NCBI GenBank assembly: GCA_016930935.1
Contig: JAFGFT010000076.1
Span: 1-61,991 of the forward strand
Direction of reading: 5' to 3'
Length of the DNA stretch: 61,991 nt
Source: Dehalococcoidia bacterium
Lineage (GTDB): Bacteria > Chloroflexota > Dehalococcoidia > GIF9 > AB-539-J10
Under the pieces are notes generated by a model that was given only the letters and a program-made list of their open reading frames with translations, ran no database searches and was not told the origin of the DNA. This document shows, piece by piece, positions 34,500 to 43,236 of the stretch. How positions within the stretch are numbered: the stretch's first letter is position 1; every line of letters begins with the position of its first letter. The position numbers were made by a program, and so were the translations under genes.

Positions 34500-37447
34500 G
34501 TTTCCTGCTCGACGGAGGAGCGTTTGAGCCAGGAGTTCGGGTCAATCTTTGAAATGACGAGCAGGTGCTTGCCCGCTGTAGTGAGTTCGATGTGGTCAAC
34601 GAATTGGACACGCACTGTCATGTCGTTCCCCACTATCTCATTGAACATCGGGGGAATGCGCGCTGACATGTTCGCGAGGTCTTCAGCAGAGGCGTCAGCC
34701 CGGGGGACGACGTTCACGACAAGCAAGTCCAGGTCTTCCTGTACGTACTGGAATTGTCGCACAGGCAGGAGTGCCAGCCTGTTTGAGCCGAGACCGGAGC
34801 CGGCGACGCGTCTTCCAGATGGTGTGTAGATGAAGTCGAACCTTCTGCCGACGACCGTCGCGAGACGCGGCAGTGCGCGGCCACAAGGACAGTCCCCTTC
34901 AACGAGCGCGCCGGTGTCGCCAAGCTCATAGCGAATGAATGGCATGCCGAAATTGTGCAGGTTAGTGATGAGGACACGTCCGGTATGGCCATGAGGCACC
35001 GGCTTGCCATCATCATCGACCACTTCAACTATGAGGTCCTCCGCATGTATGTGCATCCCACTATGTTCGGGACACTCCATGGCTACGTCGAAGAACTCAT
35101 TGCAGGCGTACTTTGAGTATGGTTCTGAGCCGAACACCTGCTTGATGACGGCTCGTTGGTGGTCGAAGAGCTGTTCGCCTCCGGTGACGATGGCATCCAG
35201 CGCACGTGCCCTGACTCCAGTCTCGCGAATCCATGACGCGACCAGGCTGACCGCGCTGGGGTATCCTCCGAAAAGGCGCATCTGCGGGTGTTGCAGCAGT
35301 GCTACGATGCCGGGAAGGCTGTCTGTTGAGACGTGACGTGAGTCTATCTCAGTCAGTCTTTCCACAGGGCGGCTCAGGTTGTGCAGCACGCGTTCTTTCG
35401 CGGAGTCGTGCTGCCGCGCAATCCTGATGAGAACCCTGCGCTCGCCCAGTGTGAACCCTGCGTACTCCAGAGCGCGCATGCCGCGTGCGAATCCGTGGGA
35501 CATCTGGTCGTCCTTCGTGCCGAAAAAGACCAGTGGTGTTCCTGTCGAGCCCCCCGTGGTACTGAGCCTCAGTTGTTCTCTCGGGAAGGCGGCAGAGATG
35601 AGGTCATCAAAGTTGGCGCGGATAAGGTCCTTCGTGAGGGCCGGTAGCTTCGGGAGGTCTGTGGCGGCGCAGATATCCCCCGGAGAAAGGCCTCTCTCCT
35701 CCATGAGATGGCGATAGTAGGGCACACTCCGCCACACGTGTTGTACGAGGAAGTGCAGGCGCTCAGACTGGAGTTGCTCGATGCGTTCTTTCGGCCACCA
35801 TTGCGACTCCTCAAGCGCGGTGAGGCACTGCATGGTTCTCGTTCCCCTCATTCGATCGAGGGAGGGAGCGAGGATATTCCGGGCGAAAGTATTGTAGATG
35901 CTCACAGGGTTTGTCTTCCTTCCTGTCTGTCGGCGACGGTCTTGAGACACTAGCACCGCGGACTCACTGTGGCAAGACGATGTCACAGCGTCGGACGTGG
36001 AAGATGGCGGCGCGGCTAAGACTGTGGCTGGGGCACAGGAGTCGCGCCACAGTCCTGACTTTGCCGGCATCGCCGTCGTATCGACCTTCGAGATGAACGA
36101 CAGGCGCTTGCCTGACATGTTCATATCGATGCGCTCCACGAGTGGGAGATTTACGGTCACATCTTCTCCGAGGCTTGCTTTAAGCATGTTCTCCACGCTC
36201 TCTCGTGCCTGGTTGGCAGTCGCGGTTGCAGAAGGGTCTGGTGGCACCATGACAAGTGTGAAATCGCCGATACTGTCCTGGATAAGTTGATATTGAACCA
36301 CACCACGGGGAAGAATCCCGGCCACATTGATATCCATGGCCGCGATGGGCGCGCCCGACCTCCTGAAGATGTACTCCATAGTCCTGCCTATCTGTGGGCT
36401 CATGAGAGGGAGCCCTCTGCCGCAGGAGCACGTGCGGGAGAGCAATGAGCCAATGTCACCGTTCTCATATCGGATGAACGGCATTCCGTAGTTGTGCAGG
36501 CTTGTGATGAGCATACGTCCTCGTTGACCGGGAGGCAGGGGATTGCCGTCTTCATCCACTATCTCGATGATGAAGTCCTCTGCAAAGATGTGCAGGCCGC
36601 CTCGAAGTTCGCACTGGCCTGCAACCTCGTGCAGTTCATTGGAGCCGTACCTGATGTACGGGTCGCTGCCGAAAACCTCCCGTATGATGGCCCTCTGGTG
36701 GTCAAGGGTCTGTTCTCCTCCCAGGCAGACTGAGTGCACTTGAGCGCAGGTCCTGTTTTCCGCCCTGGCGTATGAGGCAAGCAGCGCCAGGGCAGAGGGG
36801 TACGAATTGATTGAACGAGGGCGGGTTCGCTGAATCAGGTCGAAGATGTCAGACAGGTTCTCTTCATGCACGGTCATCGTGTCGACCATCTGTGCACGTT
36901 GGAGGCGGACGCTCAGACGTCCCAGCACTTTTGAGGGCTTCAGTCCGCCCCTGTTCGGCTGTTGTCTGATGGACATGTGGGCATCGCCCAGACTCACTCC
37001 GGACCAGGCAAGCGTTCGTGCCCACCGGGCATATGCAAGGGTGAGACGTTCCTGCCGTGTCGAGCAGAAATGCAGTCGCTCACCTGTCGTACCTCCTGAA
37101 TTACCTCTCCGCAACTGGCCTGGCGGAAATCCCTCGGCGATAAGGTTATCGAAATTGTCGCGAATGAGCTGTTTCGTGAGAGGGGGGATTCTTGCGAGGT
37201 CCTGTGGCGACTTGATGTCCTCCGGATTGAGTCCGAGGCTATCCATCGTTCGGCGGTAGTAGGGCACGCGCAGATACGCGTACCGTATGAGCTTCTGCAA
37301 TCCTTCAACCTGGATGTCCTCTATACGCTCGCGTGGTAGCCACTGTGACCGTTCCAGTTCGGCAAGACGCTGCATCGTGTGTGTTCCCCTGATGATATCG
37401 AATGTGGGTGCCAGGACATGCCTTGTCAAACCGTTGTAGAAGCTCAC
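34496..37447 (-). CDS. double-module PaaK/CapK-like adenylate-forming ligase (in-frame fusion)
   Basis: A 983-residue frame holding two complete phenylacetate-CoA-ligase-like modules. Module A is about residues 1-458: nucleotide loop GNSGGTTG (116-122), RYGSNE near 270, IRYENGDIG near 329, CSCGRGLPL, and GK447 at the C-terminal lysine position. Residues 459-514 are a Ser/Ala/Pro/Arg-rich linker. Module B starts near 515: TTGGSTGTPLVFF, KYACNE, IRYELGDTG, CPCGRALP, TAGKHLL. Each module is the length of its single-module neighbours. The family joins an acid to AMP and usually to CoA. A GTG at residue 515 has its own ribosome-like AGGAAGGAAG, so module B may also be made alone. Start ATG overlaps the upstream gene by four bases. 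Substrates unknown. Confidence 0.85.
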   Translation of the reverse strand: MSFYNGLTRHVLAPTFDIIRGTHTMQRLAELERSQWLPRERIEDIQVEGLQKLIRYAYLRVPYYRRTMDSLGLNPEDIKSPQDLARIPPLTKQLIRDNFDNLIAEGFPPGQLRRGNSGGTTGERLHFCSTRQERLTLAYARWARTLAWSGVSLGDAHMSIRQQPNRGGLKPSKVLGRLSVRLQRAQMVDTMTVHEENLSDIFDLIQRTRPRSINSYPSALALLASYARAENRTCAQVHSVCLGGEQTLDHQRAIIREVFGSDPYIRYGSNELHEVAGQCELRGGLHIFAEDFIIEIVDEDGNPLPPGQRGRMLITSLHNYGMPFIRYENGDIGSLLSRTCSCGRGLPLMSPQIGRTMEYIFRRSGAPIAAMDINVAGILPRGVVQYQLIQDSIGDFTLVMVPPDPSATATANQARESVENMLKASLGEDVTVNLPLVERIDMNMSGKRLSFISKVDTTAMPAKSGLWRDSCAPATVLAAPPSSTSDAVTSSCHSESAVLVSQDRRRQTGRKTNPVSIYNTFARNILAPSLDRMRGTRTMQCLTALEESQWWPKERIEQLQSERLHFLVQHVWRSVPYYRHLMEERGLSPGDICAATDLPKLPALTKDLIRANFDDLISAAFPREQLRLSTTGGSTGTPLVFFGTKDDQMSHGFARGMRALEYAGFTLGERRVLIRIARQHDSAKERVLHNLSRPVERLTEIDSRHVSTDSLPGIVALLQHPQMRLFGGYPSAVSLVASWIRETGVRARALDAIVTGGEQLFDHQRAVIKQVFGSEPYSKYACNEFFDVAMECPEHSGMHIHAEDLIVEVVDDDGKPVPHGHTGRVLITNLHNFGMPFIRYELGDTGALVEGDCPCGRALPRLATVVGRRFDFIYTPSGRRVAGSGLGSNRLALLPVRQFQYVQEDLDLLVVNVVPRADASAEDLANMSARIPPMFNEIVGNDMTVRVQFVDHIELTTAGKHLLVISKIDPNSWLKRSSVEQET
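35903..35905 (-). promoter_or_regulatory. possible internal translation start of ligase module B
   Basis: GTG at codon 515 of the fused frame coincides with the first residue expected for a stand-alone module (VSIYNTFARNILAPS compared with MSTYNWLARHLLAPS). AGGAAGGAAG ends ten bases upstream. This could give a separate 469-residue module B besides the fusion. Confidence 0.5.
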
Positions 37448-38913
37448 TCTCTTGCCCTCTCTTCGCCGCTGTGGGTGGAAGGTGGATGGCTGTGGCCGCC
37501 GGAATGGGTTCTGTCCGCGTGTACCGTGTCCTGTGGCAGTTGCGAGTGGTCAACGTTGGAGACTATCGCGAGATACTTGCCGGCGGAAGTGTGTTCGATG
37601 TGCTGTGTGAACTCTACTTCGATGTCGATGTCTGTCCCCATTGATGGCAGCATGAGCTTTCTGGCGCCATTCTCTACGGCGATTCTCGCTGAGGCAGTAG
37701 TCGCCGCAGGTGCGGTCAGGCGCAGCAGGATATGGCCAGGCTCATTCTGAACGACCTGATACTGTGTGACGCCTAACGAAGCGAGACTATTGAACGGTAT
37801 GCCAAGTGCGACGACTCGTCGGCCGGACCTGGTGTAGATGAAGTCAGTTGTCCTGCCCAGCGCATTGTCGAGCAATGGAAGTCCCCTGCCGCAAGGGCAT
37901 GGAGTTGTGGCGAGGGTGGAGCAGTCACCGTTTTCGTAACGAATGAGCGGCATGCCGTAGTTGAAGAGGTTGGTGATGAGCACCTTTCCCTGTTCGCCCC
38001 GTGGTGTTGGCATGCCTGATTCGTCAACAATCTCAAGGATGATGTCCTCTGCGTTCACATGCATGCCGCTGTGTGAAGGACACTCACTGGCCATTTCCCA
38101 GTTCTCGAACGAGCTATATTTCGAATACGGTTCAGTCCCAAACACGTCGGCAATCAGTTCGCGTTGATGGTCAAGAAGCTGCTCCCCGCCAGTGATGATG
38201 CTGAAGGGGTGAGGTGTGGAGAGCCCCGAATCCTTGATGAATGAGGCGATGAAATGGACGACGGTCGGGTATGCCCCAAGATAGAACGGCTCGATGCGTT
38301 TCATTCGTGCTATGAGCGCCGGCAGTGTAAGTTCTGAAACGTCGACCGCCTCCACATCTACATTTCGCTCCAGTTCTCGCTTGAGCCATGCACCGGGGTT
38401 CGCACTTCTTCTGGATTGCTCTGGTGCCACATGGACATGCAGGCTTCGGTCGCCCAGTTTCACGCCAGCCCACCCCCGTGCGCGTATGGCTCTGGCAAGG
38501 CCGCGATTGCGTTGTTCATCCCTGCTGGCGTAGAAGAGCAGGGGGTTTCCTGTCGACCCGCTTGTGCGGCCGACGACCATTCCTGTTCGGGCAGGTCCTT
38601 TGGAACACATATCTTCCAGGTTGTCGCGGATGATGGCCTTTGTGAGCAGGGGTAGCTTCGGAAGGTCTGCGGCAGAGGTTATGTCTCTTGGCGTAAGTCC
38701 GCGTTCACGCATCACCCTTCGGTAGTAGGGTACGTGGGAGTATGCGTGCTCAATCAGTGTGTACAGCCGTTCTGCCTGAATTGCCTCGATACGTTCTGGT
38801 GACCACCACTGCGAGTCCTCAAGTTCGGTGAGGCTGCGCATCGTGTGAGTCCCTCTCATCAAGTCCAGGGACGGGGCCAACAGGTGTCTGGCGAGCCAGT
38901 TGTACGTGCTCAT
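37444..38913 (-). CDS. PaaK/CapK-like adenylate-forming ligase
   Basis: A 489-residue AMP-forming ligase of the phenylacetate-CoA ligase/CapK type. Motifs: GRTSGSTGNPLLFY (nucleotide loop, residues 115-128), GGEQLLDHQRELI, YSKYSSFENWE, IRYENGD near 329, CPCGRGLPLL, and SAGKYLAI with the C-terminal lysine. The tail beyond residue 455 is His/Ser/Glu-rich and unlike its neighbours, as if former intergenic DNA had become coding. Its start overlaps the upstream ligase by four bases and its stop overlaps the next by four. The acid it activates cannot be read from sequence. Confidence 0.86.
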   Translation of the reverse strand: MSTYNWLARHLLAPSLDLMRGTHTMRSLTELEDSQWWSPERIEAIQAERLYTLIEHAYSHVPYYRRVMRERGLTPRDITSAADLPKLPLLTKAIIRDNLEDMCSKGPARTGMVVGRTSGSTGNPLLFYASRDEQRNRGLARAIRARGWAGVKLGDRSLHVHVAPEQSRRSANPGAWLKRELERNVDVEAVDVSELTLPALIARMKRIEPFYLGAYPTVVHFIASFIKDSGLSTPHPFSIITGGEQLLDHQRELIADVFGTEPYSKYSSFENWEMASECPSHSGMHVNAEDIILEIVDESGMPTPRGEQGKVLITNLFNYGMPLIRYENGDCSTLATTPCPCGRGLPLLDNALGRTTDFIYTRSGRRVVALGIPFNSLASLGVTQYQVVQNEPGHILLRLTAPAATTASARIAVENGARKLMLPSMGTDIDIEVEFTQHIEHTSAGKYLAIVSNVDHSQLPQDTVHADRTHSGGHSHPPSTHSGEERARE

Positions 38914-40313
38914 GAGGACTGTTCACGGGCTCTGTTGAGCCAGGAGTCCGGAGATACGCGCGAGATGATTGGTACGTACTTCCCCGCGGCCGTGGGTTCA
39001 ATTCTGTCCACGTACTCCACCGTGATGCGCATGTCACTGGCAACGTTCTTGTGCAGGATTTCAACGACGCCGTGGCGGACCCGCTCCTGCTCGGGAATGG
39101 CATCGGATGGTATGACAACACGCATTGTCAGTTCGTCCAGGGTTTCCTGCACTATCTGGAACCCCGTGATGCCCAGCTTGGAGAAGCGTGTCATTTCGAT
39201 GGATGTGCCTGACACCCGATTGCCCGTCGGTGTGTAGAGGACATCACATGTGCGACCAGTGACTCTGCTGAGCAGGGGCATGGCTCGACCACACGCGCAG
39301 GGCTCTGTTGCCCATGCACCGATGTCGCCCGTGTCATAGCGGATGAAGGGCATTCCGCGCGCACGTAGATTGGTGACCAGTATGTGGCCATCCACGTTGG
39401 CGGCAACCGGCTGTGCGTCGTCGTCAACAATCTCAATCGCGAGGTCTTGCGCGAACATGTGGAAACCAGAGTGATGCTCGCACTCCGTGCCGAGCAGGCT
39501 GTTTTCATTCATGCCATAGCGGGAGAAAGGTTCCCTGTTGAACACTTCCCGCAGGAGTGCCCGCTGGTGTTCGAACATCTGTTCGCCTCCGGTGAGCAGT
39601 GCATGGATGTCAGGGGCGGGTTGTCCTGAATCCTTGATGTGGGACGCAAGGATAGAGAGTACGCTCGGGTAGGCTGCGATGGCCTTCGGGTGCGCTTGTC
39701 GCAGGCCCTGCACAATAGAAGGCAACGTCTCATCCGATATACGCGTGACGTCGAAATGAATAGCGCGTCTGAAGCGGCGGCTCAGTGGTGCCAGGAACCT
39801 CTCACGCATGTTGGGCGGGCCGGTCAGGTCGGGAAATGAGGCCACGCAGTCTGCCACGCCCACACCTGCCCACTGCATTGCGAGCAGACCTCTCGCGCGA
39901 GAATGGGAGAACCGGTCATCATTGGTCTGATAGAACTTCAGCGGACTACCCGTGGAGCCTCCGGTTCCCGAAAGCAATAGCGTGCGTTTCGGGATGTTGT
40001 CCGCGATGAGGTCGTCGAAGTTCGCCCTCACAAGGGTCTTCGTCAGAATCGGCAACTTTGTGAGGTCTTCCGCACAGGAGATATCGGATGGCGAAAGGCC
40101 TCTCTCGTCCATGATACGGCGATAGTAGGCAACGTGGTCATATGCACGGGTGATGGCTTCCTGGAGGCGCCGTAGCTGCAGTTCTCTGAGTTCTTCGGCA
40201 CTCCACCATTGCGTCTTCTCAAGGTCTTCAAGGTAGGCCTTCACGTGTGTCCCGCGGATGGCATCGACAACAGGAATCATCATGCTTCTGGCTATGCGGT
40301 TATACATGTCCAT
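38910..40313 (-). CDS. PaaK/CapK-like adenylate-forming ligase, first of the array
   Basis: A 467-residue ligase and the promoter-proximal member of the tandem array. Motifs: LLSGTGGSTGSPLKFY (loop at 115-122), TGGEQMFEHQRALL, RYGMNENSLLG, IRYDTGDIG near 325, CACGRAMPLL and TAAGKYVPI. The N-terminal block IRGTHVKAYLEDLEKTQWW is the shared mark of all copies. AGGAG stands six bases before the ATG. A sigma-70-like promoter lies about 145 bases upstream. ANL-type ligases of this branch activate aromatic or other carboxylic acids; several divergent copies suggest a range of substrates (inference). Confidence 0.87.
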   Translation of the reverse strand: MDMYNRIARSMMIPVVDAIRGTHVKAYLEDLEKTQWWSAEELRELQLRRLQEAITRAYDHVAYYRRIMDERGLSPSDISCAEDLTKLPILTKTLVRANFDDLIADNIPKRTLLLSGTGGSTGSPLKFYQTNDDRFSHSRARGLLAMQWAGVGVADCVASFPDLTGPPNMRERFLAPLSRRFRRAIHFDVTRISDETLPSIVQGLRQAHPKAIAAYPSVLSILASHIKDSGQPAPDIHALLTGGEQMFEHQRALLREVFNREPFSRYGMNENSLLGTECEHHSGFHMFAQDLAIEIVDDDAQPVAANVDGHILVTNLRARGMPFIRYDTGDIGAWATEPCACGRAMPLLSRVTGRTCDVLYTPTGNRVSGTSIEMTRFSKLGITGFQIVQETLDELTMRVVIPSDAIPEQERVRHGVVEILHKNVASDMRITVEYVDRIEPTAAGKYVPIISRVSPDSWLNRAREQSS

Positions 40314-40455
40314 CAGCTTCTCCTGAGGGGGTTGTGGAGCAGGTCCGGCGAAGCCAGAGGGGTGTCAGGCGCGAGCAGATTGTAGAAGGTCACCTGCTAG
40401 CGCCGTTTGTGCCTGCTATGCGCAAGGCTGCGGCACACTCGTCTTTCACACTTTT

Positions 40456-40484
40456 ATTATGCGTGAGCAGGATGACACAGACAA
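40456..40484 (-). promoter_or_regulatory. sigma-70-like promoter of the ligase array
   Basis: On the minus strand TTGTCT (40484-40479) and CATAAT (40461-40456) are separated by 17 bases, a good match to -35/-10 elements. It lies between the degV stop and the first ligase gene and leaves a leader of roughly 135 bases. Confidence 0.5.
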
Positions 40485-40545
40485 TGCCTCACGTGTGGCT
40501 GCTGGTGGTGGCTCCTGCAATGGGGGGCACTACGGTCAATGGATA

Positions 40546-41403
40546 CTACCCGTCTGTGTAGAAGGCGATGCCGAGCAATCCAGAACCTGTGACCACTTGA
40601 GTGACTGGAGAAATCTCTCCCCTGTAGAACTCAACCGGTTGGAATCGGGACTGGATGATATCCGACAGGTTGTCGGCTTCCTCGTGGCGGCCGATATCCA
40701 TGACGGCAACATGGAGAGAGGTTGTGTCACCCCCTCCTTCGCTCACAAGCCTGGCGAGAGTGTTCATGCATTGTGATTTCGACCTGATGAGTGCCAGTCG
40801 GCGTTCCTGACCCTGTGAGAGCCCGACGATTGGCTTCACATTGAGCAGTGAACTCGTCCACGCAGTCAGCTTGTTCACTCTTCCCGTCCTCGCAAGGTAG
40901 CGCAAAGTGTCAAGAGAGAAGACGGAGTTCACCTTCTGAGCCACGGTTGTTGCTGCGGCGACGACTTCTTCGATGCCCTTCCCTTCGGCAGCAACTCTCG
41001 CGGCTGCGAGCGCGACGAAGCCCTGAGCCATGGTTGTTGTAGCGGAATCGACGACTTCAATCCTGAGTCCGGGATTTGATTGGTGCGCCATCTGTGCGCC
41101 TGCGATGGCGAGAGACATGGTGGACGTAAACTGGGAGAACGCAACGACGTGGACGATGTGATCTGCTTCCTTGCTCAGTCCCAGATACTTGTGGAAATAG
41201 AATTCAGGGGGCCATGGAGTGGTGTCGATGCGGGGAACTTCCTGAAGGCTGCGGACGACGTCAGAAGGAAGCTCATCCTCAGAGTCTCTGTAGACCTTGC
41301 CCTCAACGCTGACGCGAACAGGGATTATTCTGATGCCGAAGCGGTCTCTGACGTCTGGCGGCAGACAGGCAACGCTGTCAGTGACAACCAGAACGTTGCT
41401 CAT
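40546..41403 (-). CDS. DegV family fatty-acid-binding protein
   Basis: A 285-residue DegV protein, a cytoplasmic family that binds fatty acids and, in Firmicutes, presents them to fatty-acid kinase. Signatures: VVTDSVACLPPDV at the N-terminus, GIRIIPVRVSVEGKVYRDSE, TTTMAQGFVALAAARV, FSLDTLRYLARTGRV and LLNVKPIVGLSQG. No fakA-type kinase is in the window. Lying just upstream of an array of acid-activating ligases on the same strand, it may supply or sense an acyl ligand for them (inference from position only). Confidence 0.88.
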   Translation of the reverse strand: MSNVLVVTDSVACLPPDVRDRFGIRIIPVRVSVEGKVYRDSEDELPSDVVRSLQEVPRIDTTPWPPEFYFHKYLGLSKEADHIVHVVAFSQFTSTMSLAIAGAQMAHQSNPGLRIEVVDSATTTMAQGFVALAAARVAAEGKGIEEVVAAATTVAQKVNSVFSLDTLRYLARTGRVNKLTAWTSSLLNVKPIVGLSQGQERRLALIRSKSQCMNTLARLVSEGGGDTTSLHVAVMDIGRHEEADNLSDIIQSRFQPVEFYRGEISPVTQVVTGSGLLGIAFYTDG

Positions 41404-41487
41404 TTCTTCGTTCCAGCAGGGTTGTCTGCGTCGCTTCTGGCGAGCGGGAAGTATCGAGACGCACGTGTGAACGCTGGAGGCGTCTCG

Positions 41488-42015
41488 TCAGTATCCTGCG
41501 ACATCCACCGATTCATAGGCTGGCGCGAGGGCCCTTCTCTTCAGGATTCGGTGCCAGTCCGTATAGCAGTAGATTCCCTGGAAGGTCAGTCCACTCAGGA
41601 GTCCATAGAACACCCCGGGGTTTCCGATGGAGAATCCATGGATGGCGCTGCCTGTAGCCGCGACCAGGGCAAGAAGCCAGTGGTGAAAATGTAATTCATA
41701 CTGGCGCAAGGGGAGGATGAGTGACCTCACGCGGCCCCGTTTGCCGCTCGCCTCTCCTCCACAGAAGTGGGATATGGCGAATCCTGCCGCAATACTGAGA
41801 TAGAAGAGATAGCCGAATGCAATACCGGCAGGAAGCGCACCAAGTAGGACAATCTTCTTGCCCAATCTGCCTTCCTTCCAGTGTAGTATTCTGTTCAGTG
41901 CACCAAGCATGACAGCCATGGCGGTGCGTAGACTACCATCAAGTCCTGCCGTAATCGCGAGTATGCGCGGAGTCGTCTTGAGTGCTTTGTTGTTCACGCC
42001 GTCTATCTTCATCAT
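41488..42015 (-). CDS. small multi-pass membrane protein with HFHHW motif, unknown
   Basis: A 175-residue protein with about three membrane helices: IVLLGALPAGIAFGYLFYLS, HWLLALVAATGSAI and FYGLLSGLTFQGIYC. A His-rich motif ELHFHHWLL opens the second helix and CYTDWHRIL follows the third, so the histidines could bind metal. ATGs at 42015 and 42012 fit the fold; the frame extends to 42192 without support. I do not know a function for it. Confidence 0.6.
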   Translation of the reverse strand: MMKIDGVNNKALKTTPRILAITAGLDGSLRTAMAVMLGALNRILHWKEGRLGKKIVLLGALPAGIAFGYLFYLSIAAGFAISHFCGGEASGKRGRVRSLILPLRQYELHFHHWLLALVAATGSAIHGFSIGNPGVFYGLLSGLTFQGIYCYTDWHRILKRRALAPAYESVDVAGY

Positions 42016-42333
42016 GAGTGTGCACGGCGCGCAAGCACCGGGACCAAACGATTCCGTTAGGATAGCGCACGCCTGTGATTTGCTGCAAGTCAGTTGGCCC
42101 CCGTTATGTCTCAGGTCACTCAGACCGTGGTGCGTGCTGAAGAAGACAGGAGAAATGTGGCGGTGCAGGTTGACTCGAAAGGGAGATGGCAACTAGAGTT
42201 GCCCCTGTGGTGGAATTACGTGACAGGTGAAGATATCCCGTTCCATCTCTGCCGTGCAGTAGATGGGAATTGCGGGTGATTGAGCGACTGCAAGGAGGTA
42301 GCCGGAGGCTGTCAGGATTCCGGAGTGTAAGTG

Positions 42334-43071
42334 ATGGCAGACGTAATTGCAGGTAGAAACCCCGTCCTGGAGGCGCTCCGGTCCGGACGCCCGGTCAACA
42401 GGTTGCTCCTGGCGAGCGACACTGGTCGACACAGTGCGGTTGCGGAGATTCTGCAGCTCGCTCGGGCGGCAAGGATTCCCGTTGACTATGTGCACAGGAG
42501 TGTCATAGATGAGGCGAGTACGACCTCTGCACACCAGGGTGTTATCGCGTACGCTGCGTCGAAGGACTACGTTGACCTGGAAGACCTTCTTGCGCTATCG
42601 AGAGAACGAGGCGAACCGCCTCTCTACTGCATTCTCGATGGCATAGAGGACCCTCACAACCTTGGGGCCATCCTGAGGACTGCGGATGCGAGTGGCATCC
42701 ATGGCGTGGTTATCCGCTCAAGGCGGGCCGTAGGCCTGACGGAGGCTGTCGCGAAGGCGTCAGCCGGAGCGGTTGAGTACGTGCCTGTGGCGAGGGTGGC
42801 GAATATCGCGCAGACGATAGAAGCGCTGAAGAGGAACAACGTCTGGATCGTTGGTATCGACCTTGGTGGAGAGGCTGACTACACGCAGATGGATTTCACC
42901 GTGCCGACTGCTATCGTCATTGGAGCGGAAGGGAAGGGTGTATCAGACCTCGTGCGCAAGAGATGTGACAGGATTGCGTCTATTCCGATGAAGGGGCACA
43001 TCAGCTCCCTCAACGCCTCAGTCGCAGCCGCACTGGTGATGTACGAGGCGTTCAGACAGAGAAAGTGGTAG
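42334..43071 (+). CDS. rlmB: 23S rRNA 2'-O-methyltransferase, TrmH/RlmB family
   Basis: A 245-residue SpoU-family enzyme, most like RlmB, which methylates G2251 of 23S rRNA. The N-terminal substrate-binding part is DVIAGRNPVLEALRSGRPV. SPOUT motif 1 is ILDGIEDPHNLGAILRTAD, motif 2 VIGAEGKGVSDLV, motif 3 IPMKGHISSLNASVAAALVM, which form the SAM-binding knot. ATG at 42334 is preceded by CGGAGTG; a GTG one codon earlier is equally possible. It stands alone between a divergent membrane gene and the enolase-family gene. Confidence 0.92.
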   Translation: MADVIAGRNPVLEALRSGRPVNRLLLASDTGRHSAVAEILQLARAARIPVDYVHRSVIDEASTTSAHQGVIAYAASKDYVDLEDLLALSRERGEPPLYCILDGIEDPHNLGAILRTADASGIHGVVIRSRRAVGLTEAVAKASAGAVEYVPVARVANIAQTIEALKRNNVWIVGIDLGGEADYTQMDFTVPTAIVIGAEGKGVSDLVRKRCDRIASIPMKGHISSLNASVAAALVMYEAFRQRKW

Positions 43072-43236
43072 GCATGGCGTATTGGGCTGTAGCCTGTAAT
43101 GGATGACGTGCTGGAGGTTGAAATCGCGCGCATGCTCTTCTGGACGGAGAGTGGCAGCGTTGTATGTGGCCCACTTCATGGGTGGACTCTCTGAAGGTCC
43201 GAAGTCGGAAAGGGAAGCACAAGGAGGGATTTCCAG

